A stretch of 64,000 nt of DNA from Pontibacter korlensis (GTDB taxonomy: Bacteria; Bacteroidota; Bacteroidia; Cytophagales; Hymenobacteraceae), in contig NZ_CP009621.1 in NCBI RefSeq assembly GCF_000973725.1, positions 744,001 to 808,000 on the forward strand, in the 5' to 3' direction. Both the position numbers and the translations under genes were made by a program. The notes under the pieces are model-generated. The model saw only the letters and a list, made by a program, of their open reading frames with translations, was not told where the DNA came from and made no database searches. Below, in pieces: positions 28,276 to 37,046 of this stretch. The stretch's first letter is position 1; every line of letters starts with the position of its first letter.

Positions 28276-29019
28276 TTATAGTGGCCGTATCTTTATGTTC
28301 TTGAACCACACCTTGTCGCCATGATCCTGCAGGGCAATGTGCCCGCTCTTATAGCGCCCGTAGTCTGGCATGCTGATGAATTTGCTCTCCTGCACCATGC
28401 GCTCCCACTCAGGCGACCAAAGCGTGTAGGCTACTACCTTTTTACCATTCAGGTACTGCTCCACGTTCCCATCCTTCACCACCAAACGCACCGTGTTATA
28501 CTCTCCTGCAGGTTTTACAGCAGGCTCTGATAGTGGGTGCAGGTCATAATTTGATCCGGCTTTGCGATTCCCATTTTTGCCTTGCTTGGCATCCGGGTGC
28601 CTTTCATCGTCGATAATCTGCATCTCCGGCCCTGTCTGAAAAGTGTAGTTAAACTTAGGATCTTCCGATACATTGAAGAAGATACCACTGTTGCCACCTT
28701 CTGATATCTTCCAGTCCAGCATCAGCTCGAAGTTCTGGTACTCATTTTTCGTCACAATGTCTCCGCCGCCCTTACCAACAAGTGCGATCGCTCCATCTTC
28801 TATTTGCCACGCAGCCGGCACATCGTCCTTTTTGAACCCACGCCAGTGCTCCATACTTTCCCCATCAAACAGCAGTACCCAGCCCTCTGACTTCTCATTT
28901 CTTGTTAGAGAATTATCAACTTTAGCAGCTTTGCCACCTGTTGCAGTAGCACATGCATAGGTACAAAACGCTACCGCAGCAACTAGTAGCAATGTGTATG
29001 TTTTTCTCATAGATATCAT
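28276..29019 (-). CDS. DUF1080 lipoprotein (3-keto-glycoside cleavage type)
   Basis: A 247-residue lipoprotein with lipobox TYAC; an alternative ATG three codons later (29010) also precedes the leader. The DUF1080 sandwich starts at GWVLLFDGESMEHWRG and includes GGNSGIFFNVSED and the closing KVWFKNIKIRPL. It is diverged from the other two DUF1080 proteins in the window, with a different loop set (TFQTGPEMQIIDDERHPDA). The family is linked to cleavage of 3-keto-glycosides; being lipid-anchored it would act in the periplasm or at the surface. The 11-bp gap to GH43 suggests co-transcription, and a strong hairpin separates it from the cytochrome gene upstream. Confidence 0.87.
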   Translation of the reverse strand: MISMRKTYTLLLVAAVAFCTYACATATGGKAAKVDNSLTRNEKSEGWVLLFDGESMEHWRGFKKDDVPAAWQIEDGAIALVGKGGGDIVTKNEYQNFELMLDWKISEGGNSGIFFNVSEDPKFNYTFQTGPEMQIIDDERHPDAKQGKNGNRKAGSNYDLHPLSEPAVKPAGEYNTVRLVVKDGNVEQYLNGKKVVAYTLWSPEWERMVQESKFISMPDYGRYKSGHIALQDHGDKVWFKNIKIRPL

Positions 29020-29105
29020 GACTTAGAAGAAGGTTAAAGACAAACGGTTGTAAAGGTTGAAGAAACAAATGGCAGGTCATATAAATCGATCCTTCCACAA
29101 AAAGT

Positions 29106-29147
29106 ATAGCGTATGCAGCTCTTCCATTGGAGAGCTGCATACGCTAT
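29106..29147 (-). terminator. Perfect 17-bp stem-loop terminator
   Basis: Two 17-base arms (ATAGCGTATGCAGCTCT and its complement) flank the 8-base loop TCCATTGG. On the minus strand ACTTTTTG follows, giving an intrinsic terminator for the cytochrome gene that ends 30 bp away. Confidence 0.85.
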
Positions 29148-29176
29148 TGATGTTAGCTAAATCGCATTACAGGCAA

Positions 29177-31186
29177 TTATTTAGAAGAGGCACTGCCATT
29201 AGGCGCCAGCGAGTTGATCCATCTGGCAATTTTCAGGGCATCTTCTTTAGAAACCTGTGGCATAGGTGGCATTTCCGTCGCATAATCAGGCCAGTTCTTT
29301 GGCTCTGGTTTATGGATTAGCTCCACAATTCTTTCCGGAGTATAGCCGCGCTTGGCGATATCTACATAAGCCGGTCCTACCTGCCGCTTTTCAGTATTGT
29401 GGCAGGCCAGACAGGTATGTTTTGCAAGCAGTCCTTTAACCTCATCAAAGGTTGGGGCAGCAGCCTTGGCTGTAGCTTTAGCAGGTGCTTTTTTAGCAGC
29501 AGCGGTTGTTTTAGAAGGTGCCGCTTTCTTGGTCGTTTTACCCGCAGTAGCTTTTGCTCTGGTTGCAGCAGACCCTTTAGTGCTTAGTTCGCTAAGTGCC
29601 AGCTTCTGCCCATCTGGTATACTATTTAAAGTATAGTAAGCAGTTGGATGAACCAGCGAATGGTAGTTCTCACGCTCTCTTACACCGGTTAGGGTGATAT
29701 TGTGGATATAATAGCGGCGCAGATTATCTACCACAAGGCGAGCTTTCATGCCATCTTCTGACACTTTTACTCCTTTTATCACATTCTCCTCTGTGTTTAC
29801 AGGAGGGCTACCATATACTGGATGGTATTTATAGATGAAGCTTGACACGGAGTAAGAAGAAACATCTTCCGCTGACTTCTTATCTACAGGCTTGGTGAAT
29901 TCTATCTCAAAGCCATCAGGCATGGCACGTACCGCTCTCATCTCGAAAGGTACCTTATTGTTCCAAACCAGGCGCTGCAGGCCTTGGTTTGCATCACCTG
30001 CCGAACCCCAGCCGCGGTTTGTCTCCCCTACAAACAGGGATCCGTCTTTAGCCCAGGCTAAGCGAAGCACGCCCGACTGAAATCCTGTTTTGAAAAGGAA
30101 AGAGGCTCCTTGGTACTCACCATTTACTTTCTCCAGAAACACCCTCGAGATAAGGCTCATACCCTGGTCTCCAACCAGTATCTGGCCGCCAAAGGGACCA
30201 AAATTATCTTCCGGTATTTTGATTGGCTCAGAGTTCGAAACACCCAGGATGCCGTGTGGAAGCCAAACTGCAGGTGTACGTAAGCCTGGCAATTCGTCTT
30301 TTACTTCAAATACAGTTTTGAACTCCTCATCTACCACGTTTTCTGGTTTGATGTAGCGCCCGTTCTCATCCTTAACCCGGCGCTGGTCAACGTGCGCATA
30401 GAGTTGCTCCGCCTTGAGCTTTACAGGTGAGTTTGGCATATCTGCCCAGCGAAGGCCGGCAGGATGGCCTGTAAATGCACCTTTCGGCACATGCCACAGA
30501 CCACCTGAACCTATCCAATCACCTTGATTGTCTGTATAAAACAGTTCTCCGTCTATAATGCCTAGTCCAGCTGGTGAACGCATACCTGTAGCCCATGGCT
30601 CCAGCTTGCCGTCTTCGCTGATCTTGATTGTCCAGCCGCGCCAAGGTACACGGCTTTCACCACGCCACCATTCCTCATCACCGAAGGCTACGTTACCTGT
30701 TACAAAGAAATCGCCTTCTGCTGTTAGCTTAGGACCAAAGCTATATTCATGGTAGTGTCCTGAAAGAGGCCATGCAAACACAGTCTGGAACTTGTCAGCC
30801 TTACCATCCTGGTCGGTATCAACTAGCTTAGTTAGTTCTCCACGTTGCGCTGCGTAAAGCGCTCCGTCCTTATAGGCCAGGCCAAGAATCTCGTGGAGCC
30901 CGGAAGCAAACTTGCGGAAGTAAGGCCGCTGGCTTGTGGGGTTCTCTACAATGTATACATCCCCACGGCGAGTTGAGATACCCAAGTCGCCTGAAGGAAG
31001 TACTGTCAAGCCTCCCACCTCTAACAAGGCACCCTCCGGTGAGCTTACTCCCATTATCCTGAAGTAATCTTCTTCCCGGGGCGACTCCTGTGCCAGAACC
31101 GAAGTACTTATCCCCGTAAAAGTTGCAGCGGCCAGCAGGAAATTTAGCGCAGCATGCTTATATGATTTTCTATTTGTATGTTTCAT
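29177..31186 (-). CDS. Beta-propeller dehydrogenase-like protein fused to c-type cytochrome
   Basis: A 669-residue exported protein. After a signal peptide (to about VLAQ, 33) a six-bladed propeller follows of the kind found in soluble sugar/sorbosone dehydrogenase-like and large heme-binding proteins (GLAYKDGALYAAQRGELTKLVDTDQDGKADKF is at its centre). A Lys/Ala-rich linker of about 40 residues near 537-579 leads to a C-terminal cytochrome c: CLACH at 592-596 with likely axial methionine in EMPPMP. It could accept electrons from the GMC enzyme or oxidise a substrate itself; both are inferences. Its 3' neighbour, past the hairpin, is a DUF1080 gene and its 5' neighbour is a DUF1080+PA14 gene, a grouping typical of such clusters. 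Confidence 0.85.
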   Translation of the reverse strand: MKHTNRKSYKHAALNFLLAAATFTGISTSVLAQESPREEDYFRIMGVSSPEGALLEVGGLTVLPSGDLGISTRRGDVYIVENPTSQRPYFRKFASGLHEILGLAYKDGALYAAQRGELTKLVDTDQDGKADKFQTVFAWPLSGHYHEYSFGPKLTAEGDFFVTGNVAFGDEEWWRGESRVPWRGWTIKISEDGKLEPWATGMRSPAGLGIIDGELFYTDNQGDWIGSGGLWHVPKGAFTGHPAGLRWADMPNSPVKLKAEQLYAHVDQRRVKDENGRYIKPENVVDEEFKTVFEVKDELPGLRTPAVWLPHGILGVSNSEPIKIPEDNFGPFGGQILVGDQGMSLISRVFLEKVNGEYQGASFLFKTGFQSGVLRLAWAKDGSLFVGETNRGWGSAGDANQGLQRLVWNNKVPFEMRAVRAMPDGFEIEFTKPVDKKSAEDVSSYSVSSFIYKYHPVYGSPPVNTEENVIKGVKVSEDGMKARLVVDNLRRYYIHNITLTGVRERENYHSLVHPTAYYTLNSIPDGQKLALSELSTKGSAATRAKATAGKTTKKAAPSKTTAAAKKAPAKATAKAAAPTFDEVKGLLAKHTCLACHNTEKRQVGPAYVDIAKRGYTPERIVELIHKPEPKNWPDYATEMPPMPQVSKEDALKIARWINSLAPNGSASSK

Positions 31187-31204
31187 GAGAAGAATAATCT
31201 GATG

Positions 31205-33079
31205 TTAGAAAATGATAGAATAGCTTAGCTTACCACGCATCGGCACAATCAGCTCTTTCTGACCGTTGGAGTCCCGCACAACAGGCTTCTGCCCACCGGC
31301 ATCGTCTAATCTAATGTAATATGACTTTCCATCCACCACATACATGTCTTTCGATACAGCTTCAATGCTCTTACCTTCTGCCAAACGGGCATATAGGTTA
31401 TCTCCAGGGTTTTGCACCGTCAGTTCACGACGAATTCCTTTGCCCTCATCCGCAACTCTGATGGCATCCTGTACGGTTGAGCCGTAAACACGGTAGCTGA
31501 AGGTTGGCTGATCTGCCTTATCTAAATCATATCCTACCGGGCGGAAACCGGTACCTGCCGTATCTGCCACCCAAGCTGCCTGCGGAGAGGCAAGTTTAGC
31601 TAAAGTGAAGGCTGGCTGCCCCAGGTGCTGCACAGCTCCAACCGGGCGTGATGATCCGTCGCCCCTGCTGTACCACATTGGTGTGGCATCCAGAAAACCT
31701 CCTCGCCACACCTGTACCATGTTACCGTTGTCCATGTCATAAGTATAGTGTACCTGCTCAGGGCTTCCCACATTTACGGCGTGTACTACTCGGGTATTCC
31801 TTTTCCCATCTTTGTTAGGGAAAGGCAGGTCCATAAAGCTGCGGAGAATAGTATTTACAGGTGCATCTACCAGGATAGGTCCTTGTGAATCATTATTACC
31901 TCCACTAGCAGGATCTCCAATCAGGTACTCACGAATACCAGGACCTACTACGGCGATACCAATTGCTGGCCTTCCCCATTCCACAATCTTCGAGTAAACC
32001 AATTCGAATGGCATGTCACCTGCAGGAAGGTTAACAGTACCTTTTCTGTCTCTCCCTTCTATAGGCACCACTACCTTATTGTTGATTCGCATCAAACCAT
32101 TGCCACCGCTGGCATTCAGGTTAAAGGTATACTCACCTGGCTCTTTTACCCGAAGCGTGCCCGTATAGCGAACCAGGAAATCGTTTCGGAGAGGGCTAAT
32201 ATCTGAAGTAAGCGCTACTGATGTTCCTTCAGCCTCTGGCGGAATGTTGTCGTACTGCGGCTCGGCTTCAAACTTTCCTTTGTATACCTGGTATTTCAGG
32301 TTAACCAGCTCTGGGCGTGGCTTACCATAATTAGTTATCTTGATGTCGCGGAATGCTACGGCACCGTGGTCTCCCTGCAGGCGCAGTGGGCCTGCAGCCA
32401 CTTCATTGCTTCCCATAGCGCCACGCGTCGGTCCGAAAAGCTCTACGTTCTCGTGTATCGTTACACCATTTAGCTCCGCACGCAGGATTTTGGCGTTCTC
32501 TATTTTCTTGCCGCTGGCGTCAAAACGAGGTGCCTGGAAAGAGATTTTCAGGTGCTGCCATAGGCCAGGAGCACGGCTTACATTTTGGCGGGGAGCATAG
32601 CCCTGGTAGCCCTTTTGCCCGTTCGGGCGGCTCTCGTCCCAACGCTCATACACGGCTCCGTTATTAGCTGAGGTAGGTTTCTTAACGCCCCAGCTATCCT
32701 CTAGCTGTATCTCATAACGCCCCTGCAAGTATATGCCAGAGTTTGAACCCTTGGCCATCATGTAGTACAGCTCCAGGTCAATATCCCCATGCTCAAAGTT
32801 GGTAATCAGGTCGATTCCCTTCTTCTTTTTGCTGGGTGCATTTACCAGTATACCAGTTCCTTCCTCCACGTTTAACACGTTGTCTTTGTCTAGTCTGGCT
32901 GTTACATCACCGGCAACCTGCCAGCTCTTTCCCGGATTCTGGAAAGAGGATAAGTTGTCGAGGGGTATTGCTGCGGTCTGAGGTGCTGCAGACTGCGCCA
33001 GGGATATGCCAGTGCTGTACATCAGCGCGATACCCGCCAGCAATACACCACGCATCGGTGTGGTTTTACATTTAATCAT
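31205..33079 (-). CDS. DUF1080 + PA14-like multidomain protein
   Basis: A 624-residue exported protein (signal peptide to about SLAQ, 29). Residues ~35-255 form a DUF1080 sandwich (GSNSGIYLQGRYEIQLEDSW; closing AVAFRDIKITNY). Residues ~265-390 look like a PA14-type domain (FLVRYTGTLRVKEPGEYTFNL, RINNKVVV). The last ~200 residues form a beta-rich part often met beside cytochrome-linked dehydrogenases. The neighbouring cytochrome gene starts 18 bp downstream, so the two are almost certainly co-expressed. A sugar-binding or 3-keto-glycoside-cleaving role is inferred from the family; no catalytic residue can be named with confidence. Confidence 0.82.
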   Translation of the reverse strand: MIKCKTTPMRGVLLAGIALMYSTGISLAQSAAPQTAAIPLDNLSSFQNPGKSWQVAGDVTARLDKDNVLNVEEGTGILVNAPSKKKKGIDLITNFEHGDIDLELYYMMAKGSNSGIYLQGRYEIQLEDSWGVKKPTSANNGAVYERWDESRPNGQKGYQGYAPRQNVSRAPGLWQHLKISFQAPRFDASGKKIENAKILRAELNGVTIHENVELFGPTRGAMGSNEVAAGPLRLQGDHGAVAFRDIKITNYGKPRPELVNLKYQVYKGKFEAEPQYDNIPPEAEGTSVALTSDISPLRNDFLVRYTGTLRVKEPGEYTFNLNASGGNGLMRINNKVVVPIEGRDRKGTVNLPAGDMPFELVYSKIVEWGRPAIGIAVVGPGIREYLIGDPASGGNNDSQGPILVDAPVNTILRSFMDLPFPNKDGKRNTRVVHAVNVGSPEQVHYTYDMDNGNMVQVWRGGFLDATPMWYSRGDGSSRPVGAVQHLGQPAFTLAKLASPQAAWVADTAGTGFRPVGYDLDKADQPTFSYRVYGSTVQDAIRVADEGKGIRRELTVQNPGDNLYARLAEGKSIEAVSKDMYVVDGKSYYIRLDDAGGQKPVVRDSNGQKELIVPMRGKLSYSIIF

Positions 33080-33130
33080 ATACCTGTTTTTAATTGGGAT
33101 AACCCTAATTCTACAATATGTAAACTATCT

Positions 33131-35431
33131 CTATTTCTCATTCGACAGCGAGTATGGGAAGGCCTCTGCCTTTGTACCGCGGTCCTTATTTGGAGTGGAT
33201 GCCATTTCGAAGTCAACATTAGCTCCTTTCATGAGTTCTGTGTGACTTAACCAGTTCTTGTCGTAGGTTTTTCCGTTAAAGCGCATGCTTTGGATGTACC
33301 TGTTATCTCCATTGTTTTCCGGAGCGTTTATCACAAGCTGTTTACCATTCTCAAACTTCAGGGTAGCTTTTTTAAACAGCGGTGCTCCCAACACATACTG
33401 GTCTGTGGCAGGTGTTACCGGGTAGAAACCCAGTGCAGAGAATACATACCAAGCCGAGGTCTGGCCATTGTCTTCGTCGCCACAGTATCCATCCGGAGCC
33501 GAAGTATACATACGGTTCATCGTTTCGCGTACCCAGTGCTGCGCCTTCCATGGTTCGCCGGCGTAGTTGTACAGGTAGATCATGTGCTGTATTGGCTGAT
33601 TACCATGCGCATACTGTCCCATGTTGGCTATCTGCATTTCCCGAATTTCGTGGATTACAATACCGTAGTAGCTTTCGTCATATGTTGGAGGCAATGTAAA
33701 TACAGAATCTAGCTTGGCTGTGAAGTTAGCTTTGCCGCCCATCAGGTCAATCAGGCCCTGCACATCATGGAAAACTGACCAGCTGTAATGCCAGCTGTTG
33801 CCCTCTGTAAAGGCATCACCCCACTTAAAAGGGTTGAATGGCGACTGGAATGTACCATCCTGGTTTTTGCCACGCATCAACCCGGTGGACGGGTCGTACA
33901 GTTTGCGGTAGTTAAGTGCGCGCTTGGCGTACAGGTTTATTTCTTTTTTAGGTCTCTTCAATGCTTTTGCCAGCTGATAGATAGCAAAGTCATCATAGGC
34001 ATACTCTAGTGTTCGTGCTGCGTTTTCGTTGATCTTCACATCGTAAGGCACATATCCTAGCTTGTTATAGTAAGCAGCTCCGGCACGGCCTACAGCTGTT
34101 AATGGTCCTTCGTTATTGGCACCTTTTAGCAATGCCTCGTACAGTGCTTTCATGTCCTGCCCACGTATTCCTTTCAGGTAAGCGTCTGCCACTACCGAAG
34201 CAGAGTTGTTGCCCACCATCACGTTACGGTAGCCAGGACTAGCCCACTCGGGTAACCAGCCTCCTTCCTTGTAAGTATTTGACAAGCCTTCCTGTATCTC
34301 GGCATTTATGGATGGGTACATCAGGTTCAGGAAAGGAAAAAGTGCACGAAAAGTATCCCAGAAACCTGTATCTGTGTACATGAAGCCAGGTAGTACTTTT
34401 CCATTGTAAGGGCTGTAGTGCACTACTTTACCAGCTGCATCTACCTCATAAAATTTTCTAGGGAAGAGTAAGGTACGGTAAAGGCAGGAGTAAAAGGTTC
34501 GCATCTGTTCCGGAGTACCGCCTTCTACGGCTACACGGTTAAGCTGCTCATTCCAGGCTTGCTTGCCCTTTGCTTTAACCGTTTCAAAGTCATCGTTTCC
34601 GATCTCCTTCAGATTTAGCTCAGCCTGTTCCAGGCTAATAAAGGAAGAGGCCACACGTGCATTCACCTGCTCCCCTTTTTTCGTTTTGAAACCAACAACA
34701 GCTCCTACGTGGTTAGCTTGCAGTTCTTGCTTTGTGCTCAGCAGGCTGTCGCTCCAAGTGTGGGTGTTGGCAAAAGGCTTATCAAAAACAATAACGAAGT
34801 AGTTCTTAAAATTATCAGGCACTCCGCCGCTGTTCTTAGTGGTATAACCTACAATCTTGTTTTCGCTTGGTATAACCTTAACATAAGATCCCTTATCAAA
34901 GGCATCAATCACGACAAAGGCACTGTCTGTTTGCGGGAAAGTAAACCTGAAATTAGCGGCACGCTCTGTAGGTGCAATCTCAGTGGTTACATCATGGTCA
35001 GCCAGGTAAACACTGTAGTAGTATGGCTTTACTACTTCTGCTTTATGCGAGAACCAGCTGGCACGGCTATCCTGGTCGAAACGTAGCCTTCCTGTTACAG
35101 GCATGATGGCAAACTGACCGTAGTCGTTCATCCATGGAGAAGGCTGATGCGTTTGCTTAAAGCCTCTGATTTTATCAGCGCTATACATGTACCCCCAGCC
35201 GTCGCCCATCTTACCTGTCTGCGGCATCCAGAAGTTCATACCCCAAGGCATGGCAATAGCCGGATAAGTATTGCCATTGGAGAGACTATACTTAGAATCA
35301 GTTCCCATCAGCGGATTTACCCACTCTACCGGGTCTGTAACCTTATCTACCAAAACTGTCTGCGCCAGGACAGTTGTACATATAAAGCTACTCAGCAGGG
35401 CGATAACTGTTTTCTTTATACTTATTTTCAT
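33131..35431 (-). CDS. GH92 alpha-mannosidase
   Basis: A 766-residue exported enzyme (signal peptide to about VLAQ, 24). Family GH92 motifs are well spread: NPLMGTDSKYSLSNGNTYP near 39-57, TDTGFWDTFR at 353-362, the acid motif FTEGNSWHY with E543, and the calcium/base region GDEDNGQTSAWYVFSALGFYP at 651-671. Where the family often has GNDD the sequence is GDED (D652-E653-D654), a small change near the base. GH92 enzymes are calcium-dependent exo-alpha-mannosidases acting on N-glycans and yeast mannans. With GH125 at the other end of the window this gives two mannose-trimming activities. It lies 51 bp upstream of the DUF1080+PA14 gene and follows the ROK kinase. Confidence 0.94.
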   Translation of the reverse strand: MKISIKKTVIALLSSFICTTVLAQTVLVDKVTDPVEWVNPLMGTDSKYSLSNGNTYPAIAMPWGMNFWMPQTGKMGDGWGYMYSADKIRGFKQTHQPSPWMNDYGQFAIMPVTGRLRFDQDSRASWFSHKAEVVKPYYYSVYLADHDVTTEIAPTERAANFRFTFPQTDSAFVVIDAFDKGSYVKVIPSENKIVGYTTKNSGGVPDNFKNYFVIVFDKPFANTHTWSDSLLSTKQELQANHVGAVVGFKTKKGEQVNARVASSFISLEQAELNLKEIGNDDFETVKAKGKQAWNEQLNRVAVEGGTPEQMRTFYSCLYRTLLFPRKFYEVDAAGKVVHYSPYNGKVLPGFMYTDTGFWDTFRALFPFLNLMYPSINAEIQEGLSNTYKEGGWLPEWASPGYRNVMVGNNSASVVADAYLKGIRGQDMKALYEALLKGANNEGPLTAVGRAGAAYYNKLGYVPYDVKINENAARTLEYAYDDFAIYQLAKALKRPKKEINLYAKRALNYRKLYDPSTGLMRGKNQDGTFQSPFNPFKWGDAFTEGNSWHYSWSVFHDVQGLIDLMGGKANFTAKLDSVFTLPPTYDESYYGIVIHEIREMQIANMGQYAHGNQPIQHMIYLYNYAGEPWKAQHWVRETMNRMYTSAPDGYCGDEDNGQTSAWYVFSALGFYPVTPATDQYVLGAPLFKKATLKFENGKQLVINAPENNGDNRYIQSMRFNGKTYDKNWLSHTELMKGANVDFEMASTPNKDRGTKAEAFPYSLSNEK

Positions 35432-35500
35432 TGTTTGACTTGAAAACTTTAAGGCTTGTAGAGGACTTTAATCTTCGTGAACTTCTAGTTTGCTGAACCT

Positions 35501-36397
35501 TCAGGCTTTGTGCTCCACATCTTGCAGAGCATCATCATACCAGTAACTAGCTGCTCCAATCAGTGCTGCTTCCTCGGCCAGCACTGCTTTATGTATAGGT
35601 ACAGTAAGCCCCATAGAGGCTAACTTTTGAGTTGTAGTATCAATGAACAGGTTCCAGGCATTCGCGATGTTACCACCTATAATCACTACTTCGGGCTTAA
35701 TTTCCTGAAGGTAAGGCGCCAGGAATAAGGCGAGGTTTTCTGCAAACTCTTGAAAAACCTCTTGGGCAGCAGTATTGTGAGGGTATAGGTTGGCCAAATG
35801 CTTTACATTCTTTGCTTTTTCACCTGTTAGTCGCTCGTAAGCACGTAAGAAAGCCCGGGTAGACAAATATTCTTCGGCTATGCCATCTTTGAAAGGAGCA
35901 TGCCACAAGTCTGCATCCGCTGCAACGCCATTAAGTAATGTGGCGGATCCTAAGCCGGTACCAAGGGTCAGACCAATGGCAGAAGAGGCGTTTTTGGCAG
36001 CACCTCCAAAAACCTCACCCCTTAAAAAGCAGCCGGCATCGTTTACCAGTTTAATGTTTTCAGCTTTTGTGTTAAGGTGTTCTGTTAGTAGCTCCTTTAC
36101 ATTCAGCCCATAGAGGCAGTCATACTTGTTCTGGTTCTGAAACTGGCAAATACCCTTTTCATAATCGAAAGGCCCAGGTATAGCTATTCCTAGCCTTACA
36201 TCAGTGGCGTTCTGCGATCCTAAAGTCTGTCTTATAACAGCGCTCCAGGCACTTAGCACCTCCTGTACTGTACCCTGCGCGTTAACGTGTGCTCTGGCTC
36301 TTGTATCTGGAAGTATCGTTTTTGTTTCCATGTCTACTAGGGCCGCCGTAATATGCGTTCCTCCTATGTCTACCCCTAGAACAGTTTTACAAGACAT
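35501..36397 (-). CDS. ROK-family sugar kinase, zinc-motif-less
   Basis: A 298-residue cytoplasmic protein with the actin-fold phosphate loop VDIGGTH (9-15), the catalytic aspartate region LVNDAGCF (D120), GLTLGTGLGSA and the second phosphate motif VVIIGGN. The usual ROK zinc cluster (CxCGxxGCxE) is missing; its place is taken by LWHAPFKDGIAEEYLSTRA. Such zinc-less ROK proteins are found in Bacteroidota and probably phosphorylate a hexose released by the nearby mannosidase or glycosidases. No HTH is present, so it is a kinase rather than a repressor. First gene after the 0.65-kb control region and 69 bp upstream of GH92. Confidence 0.88.
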   Translation of the reverse strand: MSCKTVLGVDIGGTHITAALVDMETKTILPDTRARAHVNAQGTVQEVLSAWSAVIRQTLGSQNATDVRLGIAIPGPFDYEKGICQFQNQNKYDCLYGLNVKELLTEHLNTKAENIKLVNDAGCFLRGEVFGGAAKNASSAIGLTLGTGLGSATLLNGVAADADLWHAPFKDGIAEEYLSTRAFLRAYERLTGEKAKNVKHLANLYPHNTAAQEVFQEFAENLALFLAPYLQEIKPEVVIIGGNIANAWNLFIDTTTQKLASMGLTVPIHKAVLAEEAALIGAASYWYDDALQDVEHKA

Positions 36398-37046
36398 ATT
36401 TTATATTTTGCTGTTTTGCCAGCGTTACTGGCTATATATTTTCTATTAAAATTGCATATGCAGCGACATAATTGGTAATCGATACCGTCATTAAGCTTCG
36501 CTTCTTTTGGCTGCAAAGCTTTATTGCAGCACGAACGCCCTATCTAGCTTAACCACACAACAACATTCGCTTCGTCTCGCGTCCTCAGCTTATTTTTTCT
36601 ACTTTACCCTTAGTTAAAAACTCCCTAAACATTTCTCAACCCACCTACTCCTGCTAAAAGGATTTAGCAGAAAGTCAAAAAAATATGCCCCCGATGCGGT
36701 GTTCTTTTCAAGGGTTTGCTAATTCCTCTGAAGGCTACTCCTAAAATGTTTTAAAATATGATAAAAGCTCTGTCTGATTAAGAGCTACTTATGTAAGTGA
36801 TTGATCATATAAATCGTAAGATAGGAATACACCTATTACGCAGATCCTATAAATTATATTCAAATTTAGGAGTTAAATTTAGAAATAAAAGTTTAGACTC
36901 AAAAAAACACATGTAAGTACTTAATCACCTCATTTAAAAAACCAAGCAAGCCTGAACAAAAAGTGTCCCCAGTTTCACAACAGGGTTATTTATCCTTCCT
37001 TTTCTTAATATACTTTAGAAGGAATTCTTTTTTCCTCAGTGGCAGT
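36398..37046. promoter_or_regulatory. Control region upstream of ROK/GH92 cluster
   Basis: A 0.65-kb AT-rich gap with no gene seen. It carries two copies of the motif AAGTNNTNNATCA (36795-36807 and 36915-36927); the second includes the perfect palindrome TAAGTACTTA. The LacI-type gene ends just beyond it, so these may be its operators. Confidence 0.45.

Noticed and set aside
29397-29636. Alanine-rich ORF on the plus strand
   Set aside because: Exact reverse of the Lys/Ala linker coding sequence of the cytochrome fusion; low-complexity shadow.
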